DNA from: Thermus sp. JCM 17653
GTDB lineage: Bacteria; Deinococcota; Deinococci; Deinococcales; Thermaceae
Direction of reading: 5' to 3'
Length of the DNA: 8,112 bases
Assembly: GCA_001311585.1 (NCBI GenBank)
Contig: BBBN01000068.1
Location: 1-8,112, forward strand
In this document: in pieces, positions 1-7,700 of the stretch
How positions within the stretch are numbered: the first letter of the stretch is position 1
Layout: each line of letters opens with the position of its first letter
Program-made: the position numbers and the translations under genes
Notes under the pieces: model-generated
What the model was told of the DNA's origin: nothing
Databases searched by the model: none
Seen by the model: only the letters and a program-made list of their open reading frames with translations

Positions 1-184
1 CTGGAGCGGGAGGGGCTTTCCCTCCTCCGCCATCTACCACTCCCACCCCGCTGGCCCCGCCCTCCCGAGCCCGAGGGACATCAAGGAGGCCCGCTGGCGG
101 GTGCCCTACGTGATCTTCGGCACCGACGGCTTCCGGGCCTTCCTCCTGCCCGAGGGGCGGGAGGTGGCGGTGGTCCTCCTTTAG
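1..184 (+). CDS. JAMM/MPN-domain (Mov34/MPN/PAD-1) metalloprotease, C-terminal part
   Basis: The open frame enters from the left edge (first full codon at base 2) and ends at TAG 182-184, giving the last 60 residues. Near its start it shows HSHPAGPALPSPRD, the JAMM zinc signature H-x-H-P-x(n)-S-x-x-D: two His and one Asp bind zinc and the Ser belongs to the active site. A typical MPN C-terminal strand pattern follows (RVPYVIFGTDGFRAFLLPEG). JAMM enzymes cut isopeptide or peptide bonds next to ubiquitin-like C-termini. In Thermus a JAMM homologue has been linked to removing the ubiquitin-like sulfur carrier TtuB from its targets; assigning that role here is inference. The catalytic Glu, normally upstream of the HxH, lies outside the window. 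The stop overlaps the stop of the convergent flavin reductase gene by two bases, leaving no room for a terminator between them. Confidence 0.85.
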   Translation, partial: WSGRGFPSSAIYHSHPAGPALPSPRDIKEARWRVPYVIFGTDGFRAFLLPEGREVAVVLL

Positions 185-659
185 CCCCCGTAGAACCAGC
201 CCGTGTCCCACATGACCAGGGGCTTGGCCTCGGAGCGCACCCCGGCCTCCACCACCTCGGCCACCACCAGGCTGTGGTCCCCGCCCGGATACAGGTGGCG
301 TACCTCGGCCTCCAGCCAGTAGGGGGGCTCGGTGAGGAGGGGGAGGCCGAAGGTGGGGGAGGGGACGAAGGGGTGGCCGTTGAGGCGGTCTTCCTCCCGC
401 ACCGTGGGCTTGAAGAAGTCCTGGGCGATGGCCTTCTGGTCCTGGGCCAGGGTCATAAGGGCGAGCCTTCCCGTGCGCTCTATGAGGCGTGGAGGCGGCT
501 GTCCCGCTTCACCCCCAAGGCGATGAGGGGCGGGGCAAAGGAGGCCTGGGTGACCCAGTTCACCGTGCCGGCGGCCATCTCCTCGCCGTCCCCCGCCGTC
601 AGGATGTAGAGGCCATAGGTGAAGCTGCGGAGGACCTTCTTCTTGGCCTCGAGGTCCAT
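181..659 (-). CDS. Flavin reductase-like FMN-binding split-barrel protein (one frameshift)
   Basis: The gene starts at ATG 659-657 and stops at TAA 183-181. The observed length, 479, is one base short of whole codons. The frame breaks at 486-487, where the coding strand reads cacgcctcata. One more C gives an uninterrupted 159-residue protein continuing ...SRLHALIERTGRLALMTLAQ. The N-terminal half has the flavin reductase domain pattern (FTYGLYILTAGDG, then GTVNWVTQASFAPPLIALGV), and the protein ends DTGWFYGG. Family members bind FMN and reduce free flavin with NAD(P)H or act as small flavoproteins; the substrate cannot be read from sequence. The start lies 4 bases after the stop of the phosphatase gene with only a weak ribosome site, which suggests translational coupling as the last gene of the cluster. 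Family assignment is good; the specific role is unknown. Confidence 0.8.
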
Positions 660-663
660 GCCC

Positions 664-1459
664 CTATTCTACAGGGGTGAGGAGGGCCTCTAGGAGGGCC
701 TCGTGGATCCGGCCGTTGGTGGCCACGATGTAGCGGTTTCCCAGGGTGTAGGGCCTCCCCGCCAGGTCCGTGACCCTGCCCCCCGCTTCCTCCACCAAAA
801 GCCAGCCCGCGGCCACGTCCCAGGGGTTCAGCTTCACCTCCCAGAAGCCCTCCAGCCGCCCCGCGGCCACGTAGGCCAGGTCCAGGGCCGCCGCCCCCGG
901 GCGCCTGACCAAAAGCCCCCGCCTCAGGCCCGGGCGAAGTAGGTGAGGTTTTCCGGGTCCTTGGCCACGTCGTAGGGGAAGCCCGTGGCGAGGAGGCTTC
1001 CCAAGAGCTCGCCCCTTTCGGTGACCCGGATGGGCCTCCCGTCCAGGTAGGCCCCCTCGCCCCGGAGGCGTAGAAGGTCTCCCCCCGGGCGGTGTCCATG
1101 ACCACCCCCGCCTGGATGACCCCCCCGGCCTCGAGGGCCAGGGAAACCCCGTAGAAGGGGAAGCCGTGGGCGTAGTTCACCGTGCCGTCCAGCGGGTCCA
1201 CGATGAAGCGCAAGGCGGCGCTTCCCTCGCTCCCCCCTTCCTCGCCCAGGAAACCCGCCTCGGGAAAGCGCTCCAGGAGGAGGGCCTTAATGGCCTCCTC
1301 CGATTCCTGGTCCGCCTGGGTCACCAGGTCCGTGGGGCCGGACTTGGTCCCGTGGGTGAAGCCCTTTTCCAGGTAGTAGTGGTGGATGCCCCAGGCCAGC
1401 CGGGCCGCCTCCAGCATGGCCTCGAGGTGGGGAAGGAAAGGATGGCCCTTGCCGATCAC
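664..1459 (-). CDS. Inositol monophosphatase family protein (two frameshifts)
   Basis: Repairing two missing bases (in the C run 1060-1063 and at GG 927-928, + strand) gives about 265 residues, the usual family length. All metal-site motifs are present: GEEGG at about residues 72-76, [14 protein letters not shown] at 88-101 (Asp88 and Asp91 ligate Mg2+), and [15 protein letters not shown] from 214 with the third Asp at 215. The family hydrolyses myo-inositol phosphates, and bacterial members may also act on fructose-1,6-bisphosphate or related sugar phosphates, so the substrate is open. I chose GTG 1459-1457 because it is the most upstream start in frame, 7 bases after the trpF stop. The GGAGG before it is only 1-2 bases away, which is poor. 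ATG at 1417-1415 is an alternative. The stop is TAG 666-664. It is tightly packed between trpF and the flavin reductase gene, probably in one transcript. Confidence 0.87.
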
Positions 1460-1466
1460 CCCTCCA

Positions 1467-2074
1467 TCATAGGCCCCAGAGCCTCTGGAAGAGGGCCTTG
1501 AGCTTGGCCTCGCTCTTCACCCCCGGGGCCTCCTCCACCCCGCTGGCCAGGTCTACGGCGTAGGGCTTTAAGGCCAGGGCCTCCCCCACGTTTTCCGGGG
1601 TGAGGCCCCCGGCGAGGATGACCCGCAGGCCCCGGGCTAGAAGGGGTTCGGCCCAGGCCCTGGGGTAGGGCTGGCCGCTTCCCGGGGTGGGGCTGTCCAG
1701 GAGGAGGGCGGAGGCGGGGTAGTGGGCCCACTCGGAAGGAGCAGGACCTCCAGGGGGAAAGCCTTGATGACAGGAAAAAAGCGCCCCACGGCCTCGGCCC
1801 ACTCCGGAGGCTCCCCTCCGTGGAGCTGGGCCACCTGGAGGCGGGCTTCCTCCATAAGCCTTAGCACCTCCTCGGGCTCCTGGTCCCGGAAGACCCCTAC
1901 CCGCACCGTGAAGGGTCCTAGGGCCTGGGAGATCTCCCGGGCTTTCGGGGGGGACCCGCCTCCGGGAGCCCGGGGCGAAGACGAAGCCAGGGCGTAAGCC
2001 CCGAGCTCCTCCGCCAGGAGAGCGTCCTGGAGGCGGGTGATGCCGCAGATCTTGACCCTTACCCTAGCCCCCAT
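1467..2074 (-). CDS. trpF: Phosphoribosylanthranilate isomerase TrpF (several frameshifts)
   Basis: TrpF converts N-(5'-phosphoribosyl)anthranilate to the CdRP intermediate in tryptophan synthesis; it is a cytosolic single-domain TIM barrel. Seen: VKICGIT at the N-terminus (catalytic Cys), VAQLHGGEPPEW mid-protein, then VILAGGLTPENV and DLASGVEEAPGVKS (catalytic Asp and phosphate-binding loops). About 203 residues after repair, which is normal. Frame breaks: GCC 1986-1988 (a G missing on the coding strand, giving ALGFVFAPGSRRRVPP), 1941-1945 (probably two bases missing, restoring PEKAREIS), and CC 1747-1748 (giving LEGPAPSEW). The frame between the first two sites is wrong but is restored after them, so the raw ORF hides one bad stretch of about 15 residues. 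ATG 2074-2072 lies 12 bases after the nrdJ stop, preceded by a weak AGGGG. No other trp gene is in the window. Confidence 0.92.
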
Positions 2075-2086
2075 GCCCCTGGGCCT

Positions 2087-5000
2087 CTAGCCGCACTTGG
2101 AGTAGCCGCAAACCTGGCACTTCCAGCACCCTTCCTCCCGCACCAGGGCCTTTTCCCCGCAAACGGGGCACTTCTCGGCGCCCGGGAGGACAAGGCCGCC
2201 CCCGGAGAGGGCCGGGAGGGGGACCTCCTCCGGGAGGGCTCCGCCCGCCTTCAGGCTCTCGGGGATGGTCTCCAGGGCCACGGCGATGAGGTCGGCCTTG
2301 CTGGAGACCAGCCTTCCCTGGTAGGTGCCGTAGAGGCCCCCGTTGATCCCCCGGAGGTGCGGATCAGGGCTTCGGGAGGCACCCCGTACTGCAGGGCGAT
2401 GGACACCACCCGGCCCAGGGCCTCGGAGTCGGCGTTGGCCTCGTCCCCGGCCTTGCCGGAGGTGAGGATGACCTCTATGGGCCTCCCCTCCAAGACGTTC
2501 ACCGTCACCAGGAAGCTCCGCTTCTGCCCCTCGGGGGTCATGAGCTTCACCATGTCCGTGAAGCCCATGAGGCGGCCCGGGCGCTCGTGGAGGGGACCGT
2601 TCGCCCTGGGGGCGGGCTCTAGGGGCTTCTTCTCCACCTCCTTCGCCTCTTTCCCCTCCTCCTTCTTCACCGTCAGCACCTGGAACTCCCGGGAGCCGTC
2701 CCGGTACACCGTGATCCCCTTGCACCCCGTGCGGTAGGCCTCGAGGTAGGCGGCCTCCACGTCCTCCACCGAGGCGTGGTTTGGAAGGTTTATGGTTTTT
2801 GACAGGGAGTTCCCCGCGTACCCCTCGGCGTCGAAGGCCCGTTGCACCGCCCCCTGCATGCGCACGTGGTCCAAGGGGGGGATGTCGTGGGCGCACTGGA
2901 AGACCCGCCGGATGGGCTCGGGGACGAAGGAGAGCCCCTGCACCGAGCCGTGCCCGTCCTTCTGGATCTCCTCCACGATCTTCTCCCAGTCCCACTTCCC
3001 GTCCCTCGCGAAGCCGGGAGCGGGCGGGTAGGCCTCCATGAGCTCCACGAAGAGGGGGTGGAGGAGGGGCTTGTACTCCCCGCCGATCCTGCGCCAGACG
3101 AAGGGGCTGAAGACGGGCTCGATCCCCGAGGAGACCCCCATGAGCATGCTGGTGGTCCCCGTGGGGGCCACGGTGAGGAGGGCCACGTTGCGCCGCGGGC
3201 GGATCCCCAGGCTTTCGAAGTACTCCCGGTGTTCCTCGTAGAGGGGGAAGGGGCCCCTCTCCTCGGCCAGGGCTTCGGAGGCCCGGATGGCCTCCTCCCT
3301 TTGAGCGGAGGCGATCTCATAGACCTTCTTCCGGGCCTCCTCCGAGGCGTAGGGGAGGCCCATCTTGATGAGGCGTCCGCCAGGCCCATGACCCCGAGGC
3401 CAAGCCTTCTGAGCCGCTTCGCCGCCATTTCGTTGTCGGGGAGGGCGAACTTGTTCACGTCCAGGACGTTGTCCAGGAAGCGGATGGCGGTGTGGACATC
3501 ACGGCGGAACGCCTCCATCTGGAACTCCCCGTCCTTCACGTAGGCGGCGAGGTTCAGGGCCCCCAGGTCGCAGGGCTCGCCCACGGTGAGCGGGATCTCA
3601 CCGCAGGGATTTGTGGACCTAATCCAATAAGGCTCCCCCAGTCCCTTCAGGGCCGAGAGCGCGTTGACCCGGTCCACGAAGATGAGGCCCGGCTCCCCCG
3701 TGGCCCAGGCGTGCCAGGCGATCTCGTGCCAGAGCCACCGGGCGGGGACCTTTCCCCCATAGAGGGGGATGGGCTTGGCCCCGTCTGCCCGCTCGGGGAG
3801 GTCGGGGAGCTTTCCCGTGTAGGGCCTTCCACGGGGTGGGGGTAGTACTTCCCCGGCACCTCCACGGGGGTCACGGGCCAGAGGGCGTCCTCCTCCAGGG
3901 CCTTCATGAAGGCCTCGGTGACCAGGACGGAGATGTTGAAGGTGGAGATGTCCCCCTCCGCCTTCTCCCGGTCCAGGTCCTTGGCGGTGAGGAAGTCCAG
4001 GAGGTCGGGGTGGTCGATGGAGAGGGTGGCCATCCCCGCCCCGCGGCGGGTGTTGTGGCTCACCAAGCCGTTGGCGAGGTAGGTGTGGTTCTCGTCCACG
4101 GAGAGGTCTAGGGTGAGGATCGCCCCGCCTGCCTCCACGGAGGCCACCTGCACGTAGTACTCGTTGAAGGGGAAGGGTTCGGCCTCCAAGCCAGGTCCTG
4201 CGCCTTTTCCAGGACCATAGCGTACCCCGTGGCGGTGAGCCGACGCTCGCCCCGGAGGTACCGGAGGAGGTCCTTCCGCAAGGGGGTGTAGGGGGAGGCG
4301 TGGCCCTTCTTGCCCTTCTCCGCTACTGCCAAGATAGGCTTCAGCAACCCTTCGGCGTGGGGCAGGGGCCAGCTGGACTCCCTCCGGGTGTCGGGCTGCT
4401 TCTCGTAGAGAGCTTCCAGGCGGGAGCCCTTGGGCACCCCGATCCTCTCCAGGTACCGCTCCAGGCCCTTGGCGGTGACCACCCGGACCCGGTAGTGCTC
4501 GGCCTTGGAGAAGCGCCCCGGCAGGGGGTTGTAGCGGAGGAGCTTGGAGGGGATACCCAGTCCCCCCAGGAGGACCATTACGTCCTGGGCCAGGCGTTTG
4601 GAGGCGGTGGTAAGCATGGGGTAGCCCGCGGTAAGGGTGCCGTCGGCCTCAAAGAGGCCCCGGAGGAAGGCGGCGAGGACGGGGCGGGGGCTTTGGCGGA
4701 TGGCCCTGGGGACCTCCAGCTCGTGGGCCTTCCCCTTCAGAAGGCCGTTCTTCCTGAGCCAGGTGACCAGGGGACGGCTCCGGGCCACTAAGGTGACGCT
4801 CCGGTCCTCCTGCTTCCGCTCTTCCCGGAGCTCCAATCCGAAGAGCTCGTGGAAGAGGCGCTTGGCCTCTTCCCGCATGGGCTCTTCCTCGTGGACGGAA
4901 AGGCCGATCCGGTCCCCGCTCACGAAGCCCTCCCCGAAGAAGAACCCCAGGAGGAAGGCCAGGTCCTCGGTGAGCACCTCCGGGGTGCGGATAGGGGTGG

Positions 5001-6250
5001 CGTTGGGGTGGAGGGGTTCGTCCAGGGGAGCGAGCTGGACCGGGGTCCCCGTGTGCTCGTCCAGCACCCAGATCACCCAGTCCCCGGGCCTGAGGTCCTG
5101 GAGTTCCACCCAGGCCCGGGTCCCGTCTTCTCGGAGAACCTTGAGCTTGTGGTTGGGGGTCCCTTGGACCTCGAGGCCGTTTTCCAGGACCACCCGGAGT
5201 GGAAGCTACGCCGTTGTTGTACCCCTCGGGGCTTCGCCGCCAGCCCTCGTCGGTGGCTACGCTTAGGGCGTGGGGCTGCCAGCCCCGAAGGAAGGGGTCC
5301 ACGATCTCCCGAAGGCGCAGCGTGCCCCGGTCGGTGTGGACCAAGGTGTCGGGATGGAGGCACCCCCCTGCCGCACCACCCGGAGGACCGGGGCGTACAC
5401 GTAGCGCAAGGTGGCCACGGGGCCTGCCCCTTCCGCCCCCAGGGCGGCCCACTCCAGGAAGTGGTCGAAGATCTCAAAGAGGAAGCTCACCGGCCCCGAG
5501 CTCGTCCCCCCGCTTCCCCGGATGGGGGCGCCTTCCGGGCGGAGGAGGGAGAAGTCCACGTGGGGGGTGAGGCCCCGACGGGCGAGGTCCGCGGCCTCCC
5601 GGGCAGCCTCCACGATGCCCCCCATGTCGTCGGGGACCAGGATGCGCTCCTTGGGGGGCTCCTCCACCACCCGCACCCCGTGCTTTTCCGCCAGGGCCTC
5701 GAGCTCAGGGGGAGCTCCCCGTAGACCACCCGGGTGAAGTTCTTGAGGCGGACCTCCTCCTTGGGCCCATCGGGTTGATGGGGGGGCGCATGAGGCCCCG
5801 GAGGAAGTCCTCGAGGTCGGGGTGCTGGGCGGACAGGTAGGCCACGCCCCGGACCTCCCGGCGCTTTCCCGCTCCCTTGGAGCGGTAGGGGTCCAGGTTC
5901 ACCCCGTTGCCCCCGCCCACCTTGGTGACCAGGGCCAGCTTCTTGGCCACCTCCATGATGCCCTCAAAGCTCTCTGGGGGGTTCTCCGTGGCCCCCTGGA
6001 CGAAGCAGTTGAGGAGGTTGCCGTGCGGGGTGCCCGCCCCGGCGAGGATGCGGCCCCCCGGGGAGAAACGCTTGGAGCTCATGAGCTCGTAGAACCTCTC
6101 CTCCCAGTAGGAGCGCTCCTCGGGCTTCTCGGGCCTGGCGATCTCCCGGGCCACCCGGCGGAACATGCCCAGGATGTCCCCGTCGCCGGGTTGCAGGTAC
6201 TGGCGCTTAGCAATGGCCTGGGCGTGCTCGTCAAAGAAGGGTTGCTCCAT
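2087..6250 (-). CDS. nrdJ: Class II (adenosylcobalamin-dependent) ribonucleoside reductase NrdJ, intein-containing precursor
   Basis: NrdJ reduces ribonucleotides to deoxyribonucleotides using a B12-generated thiyl radical. After frame repair the precursor is about 1390 residues and the spliced enzyme about 952. Spliced-protein motifs: NCFV (Cys82, redox pair), STNPCGEIPL (Asn445, radical Cys447, Glu449), EPCDLGALNL (Cys458, redox partner, 11 residues after the radical Cys as in known NrdJ), APTGTTSMLMGVSSGIEPVF, GCKGITVYRDGSR, a charged Lys/Glu linker, and a C-terminal ribbon CPVCG...CWKCQVCGYSKCG. The intein follows Gly297. ATG 6250-6248 has a good GGGAGGA ribosome site; the stop is TAG 2089-2087. 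Frame breaks by one missing base: 5763-5765, 5708-5712, 5363-5368, 4191-4192, 3822-3826, 3372-3373, 2359. The one at 5196-5197 differs (one extra or two missing). The protein stays conserved across all of them, so error is likelier than a pseudogene. Confidence 0.95.
4052..5362 (-). mobile_element. Intein with LAGLIDADG homing endonuclease inside NrdJ
   Basis: This protein-splicing element is inserted in frame between ...VVRQGG and TRRGAGMATLS of NrdJ. 437 residues if the 5196 break is one extra base, 438 if two are missing. Splicing blocks: Cys1 in CLHPDTLVHTDRG (block A), GTPNHKLKV with TxxH at about 68-71 (block B), LSVDENHTYLANGLVSHN (blocks F and G) with penultimate His and terminal Asn, then Thr as first C-extein residue. 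Two LAGLIDADG motifs lie between them: LLGFFFGEG (about 137-145, acidic Glu144) and LRGLFEADG (about 233-241, Asp240). Both acidic catalytic residues remain, so an active homing endonuclease is plausible. Frame breaks at the upstream splice junction (5363-5368), at 5196-5197 and at 4191-4192 look like sequence error. Ribonucleotide reductases are known intein targets; no second intein is seen in this gene. Confidence 0.95.
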
Positions 6251-6253
6251 AAA

Positions 6254-6260
6254 TCCTCCC
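6254..6260 (-). promoter_or_regulatory. nrdJ ribosome binding site
   Basis: The minus strand reads GGGAGGATTTATG. A strong Shine-Dalgarno core GGAGG lies 4 bases before the nrdJ ATG (6250-6248), which fixes that start. It is the best ribosome site in the window. Confidence 0.8.
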
Positions 6261-6265
6261 TATAC

Positions 6266-6281
6266 CCCCCAAATCTTGGGG
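6266..6281. promoter_or_regulatory. NrdR-box-like operator, nrdJ-proximal
   Basis: The + strand cccCcAaATcTtGggg matches the core of the NrdR consensus acaCwAtATcTwGwgt at C, A, A, T, c, T, w and G. It is also a good inverted repeat (CCCCAA...TTGGGG). It sits just upstream of the nrdJ ribosome site, so it would lie downstream of the transcription start. NrdR is the ATP/dATP-sensing repressor of ribonucleotide reductase genes. The call rests on the match plus the 31-base spacing to the second element. Confidence 0.6.
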
Positions 6282-6293
6282 TTAGATGCCAGG

Positions 6294-6323
6294 ATGCTAC
6301 TACCCCTTGGGTTTTCACGGCAA
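6294..6323 (-). promoter_or_regulatory. Possible nrdJ promoter
   Basis: On the minus strand TTGCCG (6323-6318) is followed after 18 bases by TAGCAT (6299-6294). Each hexamer is a partial match to the sigma-A consensus. Transcription would start near 6287 and leave a leader of about 35-40 bases. It is placed mainly by its overlap with the NrdR-like boxes. Weak on its own. Confidence 0.35.
6297..6312. promoter_or_regulatory. NrdR-box-like operator, nrdJ-distal
   Basis: The + strand ctaCtAccccTtGggt matches the NrdR consensus at 10 of 16 positions, including the outer C-w-A and c-T-w-G blocks; the central positions do not match. Its register is exactly 31 bases from the other element (15-base linker), the three-helical-turn spacing typical of tandem NrdR boxes. 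It overlaps the proposed nrdJ -10 region, as a repressor site would. Confidence 0.55.
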
Positions 6324-6342
6324 GTGGGTGGGGTCACACTTG
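6321..6342. repeat. Short inverted repeat between the divergent genes
   Basis: CAAGTG (6321-6326) and CACTTG (6337-6342) form a perfect 6-base inverted repeat with a 10-base spacer. It lies between the nrdJ and mtaB promoters, so it could be a dimeric regulator site. Six-base arms can easily arise by chance, and no regulator is assigned. Confidence 0.3.
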
Positions 6343-6352
6343 GCCCAGGCGG

Positions 6353-6381
6353 TTGACGGGGCTTCTAAAGCCTACCAGAAT
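6353..6381 (+). promoter_or_regulatory. Probable mtaB promoter driving a leaderless mRNA
   Basis: TTGACG (6353-6358) and CAGAAT (6376-6381) are separated by 17 bases. The -10 element ends 7 bases before ATG 6389-6391, so transcription would begin at or next to the start codon. No Shine-Dalgarno at normal distance precedes this ATG, which fits leaderless translation, common in Thermus and Deinococcus. Not experimentally supported here. Confidence 0.5.
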
Positions 6382-6388
6382 GGGAAGG

Positions 6389-7690
6389 ATGCGCGCGGCC
6401 TTTCGCACCCTAGGGTGCAAGGTGAACCAGGTGGAGACCGAGGCCCTCCTGGGCTTTCTTCGGGCCCTGGAACCCGAGGTGGTGCCCGTGGAGGCCGGGG
6501 GGGCGGACCTGGTGGTCATCAACTCCTGTGCCGTCACCACCGCCGCCGAGGCGGACACCCGCAAGGAGGTGCGCCGGGCAAGGCGGTACAACCCCGAGGC
6601 CTTCATCGTGGTCACGGGGTGCTACGCCGAGCTAGCTCCGGAAGCGCTAAAGGAGCTTGGGGCGGACGCCGTGGTGCCCAACGCCCGCAAGGCCGAGCTT
6701 CCCCGGGTGATCCTGGAGCGCTTCGGCCTTCCCTCCGACCCCATCACCACCCCGCCCAACGAGTTCTGGGGCGCGGGGGAGAGGGGGCTTTTAAATAGCC
6801 GCGTGCGGGCCTTCCTCAAGGTGCAGGACGGGTGCCAGGCGGGCTGCGCCTACTGCATCATCCCAAGGCTAAGGGGCAAGGAGCGCCACCGGGACCACCG
6901 GGAAGCTTTGGCCGAGGCCGAGGCCCTCCTCCGCATGGGGATCCGGGAGATCGTCCTCACCGGGGTGCGCCTGGGGAGCTACCGGGGCCACCCCAGGGGG
7001 CTTTCGGGGCTCGTGGAGGACCTCTACCACCTGGGGGCCAAGGTGCGGCTTTCCTCCATAGAGCCCGAGGACACGGGGGAGGACCTCCTCAAGGTGATCG
7101 CCCGCTACGCCCCCGAGGTGAGGCCCCACCTCCACCTTTCTTTGCAGACCGGCTCGGACCGGCTCCTCAAGCTCATGGGCCGCCGCTACGACAAGGCCTA
7201 CTACCGGGACCTGGTGCAGCGGGCCTACGAGCTCATCCCCGGCTTCGCCCTCACCACGGACGTCATCGCCGGCCTGCCCACGGAGACGGAGGAGGAGCAT
7301 CGGGAAACCCTGGCCTTCCTGGAGGAGCTCAGGCCCACCCGGGTCCACGCCTTCACCTACACGCCGAGGCCCAAGACCCGGGCGGCCTCCCTGCCCCAGG
7401 TCCCCCCGGAGGTGCGGAAGCGGCGCACCAAGGAGCTCATCGCCCTGGCCCGGCGCCTGGCGGAGGAGCGCTTGCGGCCCAAGCTGGGAAGCCGGGTGGA
7501 GGTCCTGGTGGAGAGGTTCCAGGGGGAAGAGGCCCTGGGCCACACCCCCGACTACTACGAGGCCCGCCTCGAGGGCCAGGCCCGCCCCGGGGAGACGGTC
7601 TGGGCCCGGGTCTTGGGCGTGGAGGGGTACGTCCTTTTGGGCCGGGTGGAGGGGGTGAAGGAGGGGGCCAGGGAGCTTCCCGTGCGGTAG
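6389..7690 (+). CDS. mtaB: tRNA t6A37 methylthiotransferase MtaB
   Basis: This radical-SAM enzyme adds a methylthio group to C2 of t6A at position 37 of tRNAs reading ANN codons. The frame is intact, 433 residues, normal for the family. The N-terminal UPF0004 domain carries three cluster Cys: TLGCKVNQ (Cys10), NSCAVT (Cys47) and TGCYAE (Cys78). The radical-SAM motif CQAGCAYC supplies Cys149, Cys153 and Cys156. SLQTGSD and TTDVIAGLPTET are typical of the radical-SAM barrel, and a TRAM-like RNA-binding tail ends the protein. TLGCKVNQ, rather than the usual MiaB/RimO forms, favours MtaB over those paralogues. ATG 6389 is preferred to ATG 6380 because homologues begin a few residues before TLGC and the promoter points to it. 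The same open frame runs far upstream to 5822, but that part is antisense to nrdJ. The HIT gene follows within 10 bases. Confidence 0.93.
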   Translation: MRAAFRTLGCKVNQVETEALLGFLRALEPEVVPVEAGGADLVVINSCAVTTAAEADTRKEVRRARRYNPEAFIVVTGCYAELAPEALKELGADAVVPNARKAELPRVILERFGLPSDPITTPPNEFWGAGERGLLNSRVRAFLKVQDGCQAGCAYCIIPRLRGKERHRDHREALAEAEALLRMGIREIVLTGVRLGSYRGHPRGLSGLVEDLYHLGAKVRLSSIEPEDTGEDLLKVIARYAPEVRPHLHLSLQTGSDRLLKLMGRRYDKAYYRDLVQRAYELIPGFALTTDVIAGLPTETEEEHRETLAFLEELRPTRVHAFTYTPRPKTRAASLPQVPPEVRKRRTKELIALARRLAEERLRPKLGSRVEVLVERFQGEEALGHTPDYYEARLEGQARPGETVWARVLGVEGYVLLGRVEGVKEGARELPVR

Positions 7691-7700
7691 GATGCCTTCC

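Noticed and set aside
1467..2074. Programmed frameshifting or pseudogenes as the explanation for broken frames
   Set aside because: The breaks are many, hit four unrelated genes including an essential one, have no shared slippery heptamer, and fall in short G or C runs typical of base-call loss.
2600..2700. A second intein or insertion in the Lys/Glu-rich stretch of NrdJ
   Set aside because: It is only about 40 charged residues with no splicing motif; a variable linker before the C-terminal domain is normal in this family.
2842..3543. Long plus-strand open frame opposite nrdJ
   Set aside because: It is a shadow of conserved NrdJ coding sequence on the other strand, low in complexity with no recognisable domain. 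The frame opposite mtaB (6869-7747, minus) is rejected for the same reason.
5822..6388. N-terminal extension of the mtaB open frame (a continuous 622-codon frame from 5822)
   Set aside because: This part lies antisense to the conserved NrdJ N-terminus and has no family match; MtaB homologues begin just before TLGCKVNQ. High G+C leaves few stops in such frames.
6251..6388. Cobalamin riboswitch upstream of the B12-dependent nrdJ
   Set aside because: The region is shorter than a usual cobalamin riboswitch, and I see no B12-box-like sequence on the nrdJ strand. The NrdR-like boxes explain regulation better.
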